From positions 159,186 through 223,185 of the forward strand of contig NZ_KB908322.1 of assembly GCF_000382385.1 (NCBI RefSeq): a stretch of DNA of 64,000 nt, read 5' to 3'. A model generated the notes under the pieces. It worked only from the letters and a program-made list of their open reading frames with translations, was not told where the DNA came from and did no database searches. Below, in pieces: positions 52,141 through 61,826 of the stretch (positions are counted from its first letter, which is position 1; each line of letters opens with the position of its first letter). The stretch is from Segatella maculosa DSM 19339 = JCM 15638. Its GTDB lineage: Bacteria > Bacteroidota > Bacteroidia > Bacteroidales > Bacteroidaceae. Made by a program: the position numbers and the translations under genes.

Positions 52141-52661
52141 TGAAAACAATAATGAAAAAGCTATTCCTGTTGCTCGCATTCACGGCACTGACGCTCTCTG
52201 CCAATGCGCAAACACCTTTGAAATACGGCTATTTCAGCTTTTCAGAAGCATTGAAAGCCATGCCCGCCTATGCGGTTGCCGAGCGCAATATGGCCGACCT
52301 TCGGGCCAAATATGCCGAAGAAGGCAAGCGCGTTGAGGACGAATTCAACAAGAAATACGAGCAGTTTCTTGACGGACAGCGCGACTTTGCTCCGTCGATA
52401 TTGCAGAAACGGCAAGCCGAACTGCAAGAGATGATGGAGAAAAACGTGGCTTTCAAGACCGAATCACAACGGCTGTTGGCACAGGCCGAGGCCGACAGTA
52501 AGGCCTCATTGAAGGTACGTTTGCGTGCCATTGTGGCACGGATAGGTGCCGACCGCGGCTATGCTTTCATTCTCAACACCGACAATGATGCCGTTCCCTA
52601 CGTCAATAATGCCGTCGGTGAGGACATCAATGCCTTGGTGAAAGATGCAGTAAGGAAGTAA
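52140..52661 (+). CDS. OmpH/Skp-family periplasmic chaperone (paralogue 3)
   Basis: A 173-residue exported protein. Signal segment KKLFLLLAFTALTLSANAQ, then LKYGYFSFSEALKAMPAYAVAE, a coiled coil (about 50-125), and a closing GYAFILNTDNDAVPYVN. Two starts are possible: ATG 52140 overlapping the DUF4325 stop, or ATG 52152. It is separated from its two paralogues by the AT-rich pair and precedes murI by 1 bp. Confidence 0.87.
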   Translation: MKTIMKKLFLLLAFTALTLSANAQTPLKYGYFSFSEALKAMPAYAVAERNMADLRAKYAEEGKRVEDEFNKKYEQFLDGQRDFAPSILQKRQAELQEMMEKNVAFKTESQRLLAQAEADSKASLKVRLRAIVARIGADRGYAFILNTDNDAVPYVNNAVGEDINALVKDAVRK

Positions 52662-52662
52662 A

Positions 52663-53499
52663 ATGACGCCATTTCCCAAGCTACCCGGCCCCATCGGCGT
52701 GTTCGATTCGGGCTATGGTGGACTGACCATCCTGCATGGTATCCGCCAATTGTTGCCCATGTATGATTACGTTTACTTGGGAGACAACGCCCGTGCACCC
52801 TATGGTACGCGCTCGTTCGACGTGGTTTATCAGTTCACCCGGCAGGCCGTGATGAAGCTTTTCGAGATGGGTTGCCACCTTGTTATCCTCGGTTGCAACA
52901 CCGCTTCGGCTAAGGCTCTGCGCAGCATTCAGCGCAACGACCTGCCCGAACTGGACACTTCACGCCGCGTTTTGGGTGTGATTCGTCCCACGGCAGAGGT
53001 TATTGGCACGCTCACAAAGAATAACCACGTGGGCCTTTTGGCCACCGAAGGCACCGTGAAGAGCCACAGCTACGACCTTGAAATCCGCAAACTGTGGCCC
53101 AAGATCAAGGTAACGGGCGTGGCATGTCCGTTCTGGGTGCCGCTGGTTGAGTACAACGAGGCCGACAGTCCCGGTGCCGATTACTTCGTCAAGAAGCGCA
53201 TAGACGAGCTTATGCGGCGCGATCCCGACATCGATTCCATCATTCTGGGTTGCACACATTACCCCCTTCTGATGCCCAAAATCGTGAAATACGTGCGCCC
53301 GGGCGTGCGCATTATTCCGCAAGGTGAGTATGTTGCGGGCAGTCTTCAGGCCTATCTCGAACGTCATACGGACATCGAAGCGAAGCTCACCCGTGGCGGT
53401 TCGTGCTGTTATTTCACGACCGAGAGTCCCGAACGCTTTGAGGAAAGTGCCCGCATCTTCCTGCATGAGAAGGTGAAAGTGGAGCATGTGGAGCTGTGA
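52663..53499 (+). CDS. murI: Glutamate racemase
   Basis: Interconverts L- and D-glutamate for murein precursors. A 278-residue enzyme with FDSGYGGLTI, the first catalytic Cys78 in ILGCNTASAKAL and the second Cys197 in ILGCTHYPLL. Cotranscription with bamA/skp genes is typical for Bacteroidales. It ends the envelope block. Confidence 0.94.
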   Translation: MTPFPKLPGPIGVFDSGYGGLTILHGIRQLLPMYDYVYLGDNARAPYGTRSFDVVYQFTRQAVMKLFEMGCHLVILGCNTASAKALRSIQRNDLPELDTSRRVLGVIRPTAEVIGTLTKNNHVGLLATEGTVKSHSYDLEIRKLWPKIKVTGVACPFWVPLVEYNEADSPGADYFVKKRIDELMRRDPDIDSIILGCTHYPLLMPKIVKYVRPGVRIIPQGEYVAGSLQAYLERHTDIEAKLTRGGSCCYFTTESPERFEESARIFLHEKVKVEHVEL

Positions 53500-53553
53500 C
53501 AAGCCCTCTTGCCTCCCGCTTTCATAGCCTGAGAATACTGATTTCCCCTTTTC

Positions 53554-53697
53554 GGAAATCAATATCACTCCTATCGTAATTCAATATCAGCCATTTCATC
53601 GCCTAATATCACCCATTTTGCACGGTGAAAAGGCCCATTTAGCACGGTAAAATGGCTGAGATTGGAATGCAATGTGTAAGTTGTTGATTGTCAATAG
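53554..53697. repeat. Long inverted repeat with 22-bp units (copy 4)
   Basis: Left arm GGAAATCAATATCAC; right arm GTAAGTTGTTGATTGTCAAT. ATCAC/ATCAG starts at 53564 and 53586, and CCCAT cores at 53612 and 53634, all in 22-bp register, then AAAATGGCTGAGATT in inverse. Confidence 0.7.
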
Positions 53698-53729
53698 GGC
53701 CGACACCGAGAATCAGTTGAGCACATGTA

Positions 53730-53815
53730 GGAACGCCCGGTTCGTTCGTCCGCTTCAATAAACAGGTATATATACTTGTCGGTTCACTTTGGTCAGACGC
53801 CCGAACTGTGCGTCC
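53730..53815. repeat. Inverted pair of GC-rich palindromes (diverged)
   Basis: GGAACGCCCGGTTCGTTCGT at about 53730 and AGACGCCCGAACTGTGCGTC at 53795, in the same flanking context (CATGTAG ... CTGCAT). Confidence 0.6.
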
Positions 53816-53832
53816 CTGCATTTCTAACCCGA

Positions 53833-53880
53833 CCACTTCGCCGTGCAATCTCACCCGTATTGCGCGACAATAGGACTGAA
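53833..53880. repeat. Short 22-bp-phased remnant
   Basis: CCACTTCGCCGTGCAATCTC at 53833 and CCGTATTGCGCGACAATAGG at 53855 are in 22-bp register. The rest of the spacer to 54092 shows no gene. Confidence 0.45.
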
Positions 53881-54092
53881 ACAAAGTTTCCGAATGCATG
53901 CAATTATCAAACAGCGTGATGTGCTGTGCGGCGCGATGCGGTTATTCCCGTGTCGTCGGTTTGTTGTTTGTGGCCTTCAATATGTGGAGAATTGACGCTG
54001 TCTAAGGCGGGGAGACAGACTAATCTGCAGCTTTTCAGCCTTCGTCTTTTGCACACCTTTGCACTAAATAGTGTTAATTTTCGTCTTTTAAT

Positions 54093-54124
54093 GTATGATA
54101 GTGTTTCTTAAAATTGTATATTTG
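54093..54124 (+). promoter_or_regulatory. Promoter of the second susCD pair
   Basis: TTTC (54093-54096), 20-bp gap, TATATTTG (54117-54124). The -7 box is exact. The 130-bp leader to the ATG is long enough to hold regulation, but no riboswitch was recognised. Confidence 0.65.
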
Positions 54125-54253
54125 ATGCAGTCAAACCATGTTAATACGAACACCTGTCAGGCACTTCACAAGCGCAACTCCGGGCTATAGGAAATCCATG
54201 TAAGACCTATTTGTCAATCTAAATACTATTAAACCAATCTAAATTTAATTTTC

Positions 54254-57244
54254 ATGAACAGTAAAAACATTGCAAGACGCACGTTGCTGTTGCTTTTCAG
54301 CATCGTTTGTGCTGCTTATTCGCATGCACAGTCTGTCGTTCAAGGAAGTGTTAAAGATGCTTCGGGCGAGCCATTGATAGGGGCCACGGTGCAAGTGAAG
54401 GGCGTTCAAGGCGGTACCGTCACCGATATTAACGGCCATTATGTGCTCTCCGACGTGAAAAACAATGCCACGTTGGTCTTTTCCTATATCGGATATAGGA
54501 ACAAAGAGGTGGCCGTCGGGCATCAAACCACAGTCAATGTCTCTCTTGAAATGGACCATCAGCAACTCGACGAGATTGTTGTCGTGGGCTATGCCGTGGG
54601 AACCAAGCGCACGGTTTCGGGCGCAATCGACCGCATTGGCAAGGCCGACATGAATAAAGGCGTGGTGACATCGGCGTCAGATGCGCTGAAAGGTAAGGTG
54701 AGCGGTGTCGTTATCAGTCAGAACGGAGGCGACCCGATGGGGACAACCAGCATACGTGTGCGTGGAACCTCGTCGTTATCGGGAGGCAACGACCCGCTCG
54801 TCATCATTGATGGTGTGTTTGCCGACATGACAATGTTCAATGCCTTGCAACCCGGAGATATTGAGTCGATGACCATATTGAAAGATGCTTCCGAGACAGC
54901 CCAGTATGGATCGCGTGGTGCTGCGGGCGTTATTGTGGTGACAACGACCAAGGGAAGGAACGGATTTTCGAGCATTAACTATAGTGGGACCTTTGGTGTG
55001 AACACCGTTTACAAGAATCTGAAGATGCTGAATGCTACAGATTATCGTGCAACGGCAACCCGTTTGGGCATTGCCTTCACCGATTTGGGCGGAAACTCCA
55101 ACTGGTTCGACGAGATAGAACGGTCTGTGGGACTTACTCAAAACCACAATGTATCGTTCTCTTCGGGCAATGATACCGGCAATTATCGTGCAAGTTTGGG
55201 TTTCATTCAGCGTGAAGGAGCCCTCAAGAACTCGGATATGAAGAACTATACAGCCAAACTCGATGCCATGCAATATGCTTTCAACAAGCGATTGAAGCTC
55301 GAATTGGGCATCTTCGGTAGTGAACGTGACGGCAAGATGCAGTATGATCCGCAGAAAATGTTCTATTCTGCAGCGGCATATAACCCCACTTACCCCACTT
55401 ACAAGAACAAAAATACGGGCGAATGGGACGAGGACAGACTCGCAAATGAGATATATAACCCCATGGGACAGCTGGAAGTGACGGACCGTTACGATGTGGG
55501 CTCGCTCAATGTGCATGGAAAAGTAACCTATACACTCTTGGACGGCTTGTTCCTTAGCGCATTTGGCAGTTATACAAGGCTGAACCTCGACCACAAACGC
55601 TATGTTCCCAACGACATTCAACAGGGACGTATCAACGGAAATGGCTGGGCATACATCAAGAATATCAAACGTACGGACCTCATGGGCAATCTCCAGCTCA
55701 CCTATACGAAGGACTTTGGTAAGCATCATATCGATGCTTTGGCCTTGATGGAGGGGCAACAATACAAGAGTTTCGAGAACATGGGGCAGGCTTTCAAGTT
55801 TGATACCAACTATTTCGGCTACAACAACATGCAATCCGGGGCGAATGTGTCGTGGGGCGACGTGACTTCGGAGGCGAAAGAATATAAATTGATGTCCTAT
55901 ATGGCCCGCCTCAACTACATGTTTGCCGACAAATACATCGCAACGGTGAACTTAAGGACCGACGGTTCGTCAAAACTCGGCAAAGGACATAAGTGGGGTT
56001 GGTTCCCTTCGGCATCTGTTGCGTGGGTCGTTTCACAAGAGAACTTCATGAAAAATGTCAAATGGATAGACAATCTCAAGGTCAGAATGGGCTACGGTGT
56101 GACTGGTAATCAGGACGTCATCGAGCCTTATCAGTCGTTAGCACTCTATGGTCCGAACGGTGTTACAACCGTTAACGGTGCCAAATCCACCACTTATGCA
56201 ATACTGAGTAACGACAATCCCGATTTGAAATGGGAAGTAAAGCAGACCTTCGACGTGGGCGTGGACTTCAGTGCCTTCAAAAATAGATTGAACGTGACGC
56301 TTGATTGGTACACTTCCACCACCAAAGACCTGCTTTATCTCTACACGGTTCCCGTGCCTCCTTTCACATATAACACCTTGTTGGCCAATATGGGAAAGAT
56401 GACCAACATGGGATTTGAAATCGGTGTCCGCGGGGATATTGTCCGTTCAAAGGACTTTACCTTCAACTCTGGCCTGAATCTCAGCTTCCAAAAGAACAAA
56501 CTCAATTCATTGAGCGGCTATTATAAAGGGCAACTGCTTACAACAAGTGAGCATATTGCCGTGGCAAAGATCAATGCGGCAGGCTTGACACAGAACACCG
56601 GCGTTAGTTATCTCATCGAAGGACAGCCCATCGGCGTCTTCTATCTGCCTCATTGCGAGGGAATCAACGCCAACGGACAGTATGTTATCTCTGATCTCGA
56701 CCACAACAAGACGATAGATACCGGAGATTCCGGCGACAGGAAGGTCTGCGGACAGGCCATTCCGAAGGCTTATTTGGGCTGGGACTTCACGTTTAAGTAT
56801 AAGAATTGGGACCTGACGATGCAGTTCAACGGTGCGTTCGGGCATAAAATCTATAACGGAACAGGCATGACATACAGCAACATGAACAACTTTCCTACCT
56901 ATAACGTGCTGGCTGAGGCTCCCCAAAAGGGAATCAAGGATATTCAAATCTCCGATTATTGGTTGGAAAAAGGCGATTATGTGAACTTTGAATACGTCAC
57001 CTTGGGCTACACATTCGGCAAAAAGCAGCTCAAAGCCAACTGGATTCAGAGCCTGCACTTAGGGTTATCGGTCAACAATGTGTATATGTTCACCGGCTAT
57101 AAAGGACTCTCTCCGCTCATCAACTCGACCTCTTTGGTACGCGTCGACGAGGGAAGGACCACTTATGGCACCATCGGTGTAGACGATAAACGCCTTTATC
57201 CGCTCTCACGTACCTTCTCTTTCAATGTAAGCGTCACATTCTAA
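54254..57244 (+). CDS. SusC/RagA-family TonB-dependent transporter
   Basis: A 996-residue outer-membrane transporter with signal peptide (about 1-25, ending SHAQ), CarboxypepD_reg-like domain (VVQGSVKDASGEPLIGATV), TonB-box region DEIVVVGYAVGTKRTVSGA, plug with SRGAAGVIVVTTTKG, and barrel ending FNVSVTF. The matching SusD follows immediately. No glycosidase, regulator or surface lipoprotein gene is adjacent, so the substrate is unknown; peptides or glycopeptides are possible as for RagA. Confidence 0.92.
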   Translation: MNSKNIARRTLLLLFSIVCAAYSHAQSVVQGSVKDASGEPLIGATVQVKGVQGGTVTDINGHYVLSDVKNNATLVFSYIGYRNKEVAVGHQTTVNVSLEMDHQQLDEIVVVGYAVGTKRTVSGAIDRIGKADMNKGVVTSASDALKGKVSGVVISQNGGDPMGTTSIRVRGTSSLSGGNDPLVIIDGVFADMTMFNALQPGDIESMTILKDASETAQYGSRGAAGVIVVTTTKGRNGFSSINYSGTFGVNTVYKNLKMLNATDYRATATRLGIAFTDLGGNSNWFDEIERSVGLTQNHNVSFSSGNDTGNYRASLGFIQREGALKNSDMKNYTAKLDAMQYAFNKRLKLELGIFGSERDGKMQYDPQKMFYSAAAYNPTYPTYKNKNTGEWDEDRLANEIYNPMGQLEVTDRYDVGSLNVHGKVTYTLLDGLFLSAFGSYTRLNLDHKRYVPNDIQQGRINGNGWAYIKNIKRTDLMGNLQLTYTKDFGKHHIDALALMEGQQYKSFENMGQAFKFDTNYFGYNNMQSGANVSWGDVTSEAKEYKLMSYMARLNYMFADKYIATVNLRTDGSSKLGKGHKWGWFPSASVAWVVSQENFMKNVKWIDNLKVRMGYGVTGNQDVIEPYQSLALYGPNGVTTVNGAKSTTYAILSNDNPDLKWEVKQTFDVGVDFSAFKNRLNVTLDWYTSTTKDLLYLYTVPVPPFTYNTLLANMGKMTNMGFEIGVRGDIVRSKDFTFNSGLNLSFQKNKLNSLSGYYKGQLLTTSEHIAVAKINAAGLTQNTGVSYLIEGQPIGVFYLPHCEGINANGQYVISDLDHNKTIDTGDSGDRKVCGQAIPKAYLGWDFTFKYKNWDLTMQFNGAFGHKIYNGTGMTYSNMNNFPTYNVLAEAPQKGIKDIQISDYWLEKGDYVNFEYVTLGYTFGKKQLKANWIQSLHLGLSVNNVYMFTGYKGLSPLINSTSLVRVDEGRTTYGTIGVDDKRLYPLSRTFSFNVSVTF

Positions 57245-57271
57245 ATGTCAAACTTAAAAGTGAATACAATT

Positions 57272-58996
57272 ATGAAACATTATATTTTTATTGCATCCTT
57301 GCTTTCAACGGCTCTTCTTGCCAGCTGTTCCTTGGACGAAAGTCCTAAAAGCAAGTTCAATGAAAGCGAAGCTTTTGGCAATTCCACCCTCACTTACGTC
57401 AATTCGGTAGCCAATGTTTACGCTGCAATAGGTGATGGCATCTACGGGGGAACCGATGCTATCCATTGTTTACAGGAGTTTACCTCCGACGAAGCAATCC
57501 TTCCGGGCCGGCAAGGCGACTGGGTTGATGGCGGAAAGTGGCAGAATTTCTTCTTACATAACTTCGCTTCGTCGGTCAATACCTATAACGACAACTGGAA
57601 GAACATATATAAGATCATCGGTCTCTGCAATTCTTCCATTGATAAGCTGACGCCTATGATCTCACAGCGGCCCGATTACAAGAAATATGTAGACGAGTTG
57701 CGGGCCTTGCGGGCCATTTATTATTACTATGCCATGGACCTCTTCGGACAAATCCCTTTGGTTACCTCGTCTTCACAGACCATAAGGAGCGTGAAACAAA
57801 GCAACCGGTCCGAAGTTTTCAAGTTTGTCACCACCGAACTGGCTGCCGTCATTCCCCATCTTTCAGCAGAACCCAGCCAGAAAACGGGCACTTATTACGG
57901 TCGGATCACGCAAGCCGTGGCCTACATGTGTATGGCTAAATGTGCCATCAATGCTCCTGTTTACACCACTGACGCCACATCAGTCAGCAGTTATAAGGCT
58001 TTCGTGGGCGATGACATGTCAAAACAGAATAAAGCAAGCGAGACTCTCGGCGCACATGTATCAACCATGGGAGCCGGTATCAGTATCACTGTCGACGGAA
58101 CGGCCCGAAATGCGTGGCAAACCGTGGTTTATTGCGTCGACAAACTGGCTGCGTTGGGCTATGGTTTGGCAGCAAACTACAGCGACAACTTTGTCATGCA
58201 GAACCAAAACTCCAACGAAAACATTTTCACGCGGCCGAATGACGACAAGACCTATAAGATAACGGATTATAACCTCATTCGTTCCGTGCACTATAACCAT
58301 GCAAGTGCTGCCGGATTCAATGGTTGGAACGGCGCATGCGCCACTGTTCAGGCTATGAAGGTCATGGGTTATAACACGCCGAACGAGGACCCCCGCTTGA
58401 GAATCAACTATTGGGTGGAACGTGAATACACGCAGCAGACGGGCGGAAAGACCGTAGACGACGGTGTAGGAGGAACCTTGGAGTATCGTCCTTTGGCCGT
58501 TGTTGTTGATTTCAACAACGCAGCTGACAAGCATGATGTGAAGTGTGCCGGGGCAAGATTCAAGAAATACGAATACGACCCCACGGCCGCAGCACAGGGA
58601 CAATACAACAACGACCTTGTTGTTTGGCGTTATGGCGATGCCTTATTGATGAAGGCCGAGGCCGAATATCGCTTGGGTAACACGTCGGGCGCATTGACAT
58701 TGGTCAATCAAATACGCCATCGTGCGGGTGCAACGGCCTTGACTTCGGTCACGTTGAACGACATTCTCAATGAGCGCATGATAGAGTTGGCATGGGAAGG
58801 GGTGCGTCGTCAAGACCAAATCCGCTTCTGCACGTTTACCCAACCCACCATTGATCGCTATCCAAATGTGTGGCATAACGCTTCTGCCGGCGATTTTAAT
58901 GAGGATAAAACAGGCTATACTTGCCTTTATCCCATTCCTTATGAGGTGCTAAACTTGAATAAGAACCTGCATCAAAATCCCGGTTACGCCAAATAG
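57272..58996 (+). CDS. SusD/RagB-family outer-membrane lipoprotein
   Basis: A 574-residue SusD homologue. The start at 57272 is chosen because it gives MKHYIFIASLLSTALLASCS with lipobox LLASC; an in-frame ATG at 57245 adds nine residues before it. Helical TPR-like part with LRALRAIYYYYAMDLFGQIPLV and the C-terminal hallmark NERMIELAWEGVRRQDQIRF, ending YPIPYEVLNLNKNLHQNPGY. It works with the SusC just upstream. Confidence 0.92.
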   Translation: MKHYIFIASLLSTALLASCSLDESPKSKFNESEAFGNSTLTYVNSVANVYAAIGDGIYGGTDAIHCLQEFTSDEAILPGRQGDWVDGGKWQNFFLHNFASSVNTYNDNWKNIYKIIGLCNSSIDKLTPMISQRPDYKKYVDELRALRAIYYYYAMDLFGQIPLVTSSSQTIRSVKQSNRSEVFKFVTTELAAVIPHLSAEPSQKTGTYYGRITQAVAYMCMAKCAINAPVYTTDATSVSSYKAFVGDDMSKQNKASETLGAHVSTMGAGISITVDGTARNAWQTVVYCVDKLAALGYGLAANYSDNFVMQNQNSNENIFTRPNDDKTYKITDYNLIRSVHYNHASAAGFNGWNGACATVQAMKVMGYNTPNEDPRLRINYWVEREYTQQTGGKTVDDGVGGTLEYRPLAVVVDFNNAADKHDVKCAGARFKKYEYDPTAAAQGQYNNDLVVWRYGDALLMKAEAEYRLGNTSGALTLVNQIRHRAGATALTSVTLNDILNERMIELAWEGVRRQDQIRFCTFTQPTIDRYPNVWHNASAGDFNEDKTGYTCLYPIPYEVLNLNKNLHQNPGYAK

Positions 58997-59014
58997 AAAC
59001 GGTCAGTTTACCGA

Positions 59015-59066
59015 GGCACTCCATGATGTCTGTTTAATGACAAAAGGCTCATGGAGTGCCTTTTTT
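59015..59066 (+). terminator. Intrinsic terminator after susD
   Basis: GGCACTCCATGA (59015-59026) pairs perfectly with TCATGGAGTGCC (59049-59060), followed by six T. The loop is 22 nt. Confidence 0.85.
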
Positions 59067-59230
59067 CATGTGGTAATTTGCCATATCGCCCAACCTGTTT
59101 TCTTATTTAACCCATTTTACACCGCGTCCCCACATGCTTTTCGGTGCAGTTTGATGGAAACAAATGGCCGACAATCCCTTTTCAGTGCATAATTTCAAGG
59201 TTCAAGTGCCGGGATATGGTGTTTTTTTAA

Positions 59231-59238
59231 TAAATTTG
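59231..59238 (+). promoter_or_regulatory. -7 box TAAATTTG before the DUF2130 gene
   Basis: Exact TAnnTTTG. The leader then carries a small perfect hairpin CCGACTT-AAA-AAGTCGG at 59293-59309, about 30 bp before the start codon, which could affect translation. Confidence 0.5.
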
Positions 59239-59337
59239 TGCACACGATACTTTCTGTCGTGACCTTATAAGGAGCATAAAAACCACAGGAAGCCGACTTA
59301 AAAAGTCGGGCGTACCCATTTATATCAAGAAAAAAGA

Positions 59338-60672
59338 ATGAAAGAACTCATCTGTCCCAATTGTCATAAGGCCTTCACGGTAGACGAAGCAGGCTATGCT
59401 TCTATCGTGAACCAAGTGAAGAATGCCGAGTTTGATGCCGAAATCAATTGCCGTCTTGCCGAATTACATGAACGTCATAAGGCCGAAGAGGCTCTCGTTG
59501 CGGCCAAAGCTGAGCAACAATATCAGCAAGAACGAAGCAGGCAAGCGCAGAAGTTATCGGAAAAAGAGGCCGAGATAGTCCGTTTGCAGACGGAACTCGG
59601 GCATGCGGAAGAGAAGAAAAAGGGCGAAATTTCGCTGGCTTTGGCTCAGAAAGACCAAGAGATTGCAGCCTTGCAAGCCTCGCTCAACGAGAACGACAGC
59701 CGGTTGAAGATGGCGGTGATGGAAGAACAGCGCAAAGCACAAGACAGTTTGCAGCATCGGGAGGCGGAGATTGCGCAGTTGAAGGCCTCGGTGGAACTCG
59801 ACAAACAGAAGGCGGCCAACCACGAGAACGCTATCAAGGAGCAATATGAGCTAAAACTGAAGGCTGCACAGGAGCAGGTGGAGTATTACAGAGACTTGAA
59901 GACACGCATGTCTACCAAGATGATCGGCGAAACGCTTGAGATTCATTGCGCAACGCTGTTCAATCAGACCATGCGTTCGATGCTTCCTAACGCCTATTTT
60001 GAGAAAGACAACGACGCATCGGGGGGTACGAAAGGCGACTTTATCTTTCGCGATTATGCCGAAGATGGTACGGAATACGTGTCGATTATGTTTGAAATGA
60101 AAAACGAAGCCGATGAAACGGCCACGAAACACAAGAACGAAGACTTTTTCAAGAAGCTGGATAGCGACCGACGTGCGAAAGGTTGCGAGTTTGCCGTGCT
60201 GGTTTCGCTCTTGGAACCCGATAACGAACTCTACAACGGTGGCATCGTAGACGTCTCTTATCGCTATGACAAGATGTATGTCATTCGTCCGCAATTCTTT
60301 CTGCCACTCATTTCGCTCTTGGTTCAGACCTCCAAAAAGAGCCTGGCATATAAGCAACAGCTGGCAATCGCACAGAGTCAGTCGGTCGATGTCACCAATT
60401 TCGAGAGCCGGCTCATGGATTTCAAAGACAAGTTTGCCAACAACTATCGGCTGGCCAGCGAGAAATTCCAAAAAGCCATTGAGGAAATCGATAAGTCGAT
60501 CGAGCATCTTCAGAAAATCAAATCGGCCCTCTTGGGCAGTGAGAACAATCTGCGACTGGCCAACAACAAGGCCGAGGCGCTCACAATCAAGAAACTCACC
60601 CACAACAACCCCACGATGAAGGCCAAGTTTGATGAGGCCCGTCGGCAGGAAGAGGACACGGACGAGGAATAA
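59338..60672 (+). CDS. DUF2130 protein
   Basis: A 444-residue cytoplasmic protein. It begins with a zinc-ribbon-like CPNCHKAF (residues 6-13), then a long charged coiled coil (about 30-190, rich in Glu/Gln/Lys/Ala), then the DUF2130 core (about 195-370) with [18 protein letters not shown] [25 protein letters not shown] and [26 protein letters not shown]. The core's D/E-x-K arrangement resembles a restriction-endonuclease-like nuclease fold, so a DNA-related role is possible but unproven. Its own promoter and a terminator upstream make it a stand-alone gene. Confidence 0.8.
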   Translation: MKELICPNCHKAFTVDEAGYASIVNQVKNAEFDAEINCRLAELHERHKAEEALVAAKAEQQYQQERSRQAQKLSEKEAEIVRLQTELGHAEEKKKGEISLALAQKDQEIAALQASLNENDSRLKMAVMEEQRKAQDSLQHREAEIAQLKASVELDKQKAANHENAIKEQYELKLKAAQEQVEYYRDLKTRMSTKMIGETLEIHCATLFNQTMRSMLPNAYFEKDNDASGGTKGDFIFRDYAEDGTEYVSIMFEMKNEADETATKHKNEDFFKKLDSDRRAKGCEFAVLVSLLEPDNELYNGGIVDVSYRYDKMYVIRPQFFLPLISLLVQTSKKSLAYKQQLAIAQSQSVDVTNFESRLMDFKDKFANNYRLASEKFQKAIEEIDKSIEHLQKIKSALLGSENNLRLANNKAEALTIKKLTHNNPTMKAKFDEARRQEEDTDEE

Positions 60673-60865
60673 AACCTCGGGCTTCTGCGAAATAGTGGGT
60701 TGTCTGTTGGAAACGGCAGCCTTGCGGTCTGCAGTCGTCTCCGTTTTTCCGGAGAAAGGAAAAGGACATGCGGGGCAAGACAGGTCTTTATGGCGTCAGG
60801 AGTGCGGCTGTTGCGGTGGAACATCAGCCGCATTGTACGATAATATGGCTGAAGTAGCCATGTAG

Positions 60866-60886
60866 GGACGCACGGTTCGTGCGTCC
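60866..60886. repeat. Single GC-rich palindrome
   Basis: GGACGCACGGTTCGTGCGTC-type unit preceded by CATGTAG; no inverted partner follows. Confidence 0.6.
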
Positions 60887-61067
60887 GATCAAGTTGATTT
60901 AAAAAGACGCTCCATCTCCAATCGATCATTTGAAAAAGATAGTGACACAATAGCCAATGACCGATGAGATTAAAACACCGTTTTTTCAACCGATTTTTTG
61001 CCTGATTTTTTGTTCAAATGTCGTGTAAATTAATGTTAAACAACAAAAAGTTTAAATTAATTAACAA

Positions 61068-61235
61068 ATGGAAAGCTTGATAATCAGTTGGTTATGTTTC
61101 TAAAGAACAAAGAACAAGAAAAAAGAAAGACGAAGAAAAAGAAGTAGAAAGAGTTGTCGTCGCCGCCGTTCCTTCTCAAGATGGTTTTTATTTTCGCCGC
61201 CGTCGTCGTTTCCGCTTTTTTGCTTAAAAAACATT
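61068..61235. other. Purine-rich tract plus mirrored GTC/GCC triplet clusters
   Basis: A purine-only tract (about 61102-61150) is followed by GTCGTCGCCGCCG (about 61155) and, 40 bp on, by GCCGCCGTCGTCG, with the triplet order mirrored. On the minus strand an unbroken frame (61084-61278) would encode a short peptide with TTTAA and a FYFFFFVFLF run, like an attenuator leader, but no biosynthetic gene follows on that strand. The flanking 60940-61060 shows three ATTTTTT-type repeats. No function assigned. Confidence 0.3.
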
Positions 61236-61272
61236 GCCGGCCGTTTCGATTATAAAAAAATCTACGAAACTC

Positions 61273-61303
61273 TTGCAATCGCTTGCAAAATTTTGTATAT
61301 TTG
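61273..61303 (+). promoter_or_regulatory. Promoter of the accessory lipoprotein genes
   Basis: TTGC (61273-61276), 19-bp gap, TATATTTG (61296-61303). Confidence 0.5.
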
Positions 61304-61385
61304 CATCAGTACGAAATCGAAAAACATTTTCCTGGGATTCGCCTTCCATGCCGGTTGGGGGAGCAAGGTTTCAGAAGCGAACCAA

Positions 61386-61465
61386 TGTGGCTGATATTAT
61401 CGTGTGAAATGATAGATATTGGTTCGCACAATGGCTGAAACAGCGTGGCAAAATGGCTGATGTCG
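61386..61465. repeat. 22-bp-phased array (no long arms seen)
   Basis: GGCTGAT at 61389, GATAGAT at 61411, GGCTGAA at 61433 and GGCTGAT at 61455: exact 22-bp steps. It lies in the leader between the promoter and the small lipoprotein gene. Confidence 0.7.
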
Positions 61466-61510
61466 CACGGGTACAATACCGTGGGTAATCCATATAATGA
61501 ATAGGTACAT

Positions 61511-61825
61511 ATGAGAGTGATACGAAAGATAATGTTTTGTGCATTGACTGGGATTGCTTTATGTTCATGTGAAAGCGTTATATATCTGAATGGTATTGTT
61601 ACAGATGCCAATAATGTTCCATTAGATAGCGTTATCATTACAAGTAGCGGTGTAAAGGTTCGTACTGATTCTGCAGGAAGGTTTAAATTTATCAGCATGG
61701 CAGGATGGAAGCACCGGGGTGAAATGAACTTTCTTTTTTCAAGAAAAGGCTTTATCGAAAGCAGACAGAAACTGAAAATAAATACAGATAGCATTGCAAT
61801 CATAATACTGAAAAGAGAAAAATGA
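61511..61825 (+). CDS. Small lipoprotein with CarboxypepD_reg-like domain
   Basis: A 104-residue protein: hydrophobic N-terminus with lipobox ALCSC (Cys20), then YLNGIVTDANNVPLDSVIIT and VRTDSAGRFKF, the pattern of a carboxypeptidase-regulatory-like Ig domain. AT-rich compared with the genes before 60.7 kb. It is followed after 1 bp by a second small gene. Likely surface-attached; function unknown. Confidence 0.6.
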   Translation: MRVIRKIMFCALTGIALCSCESVIYLNGIVTDANNVPLDSVIITSSGVKVRTDSAGRFKFISMAGWKHRGEMNFLFSRKGFIESRQKLKINTDSIAIIILKREK

Positions 61826-61826
61826 T

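Noticed and set aside
59293..59309. Riboswitch or terminator in the DUF2130 leader
   Set aside because: A single 7-bp hairpin without a U-tract or conserved aptamer features.
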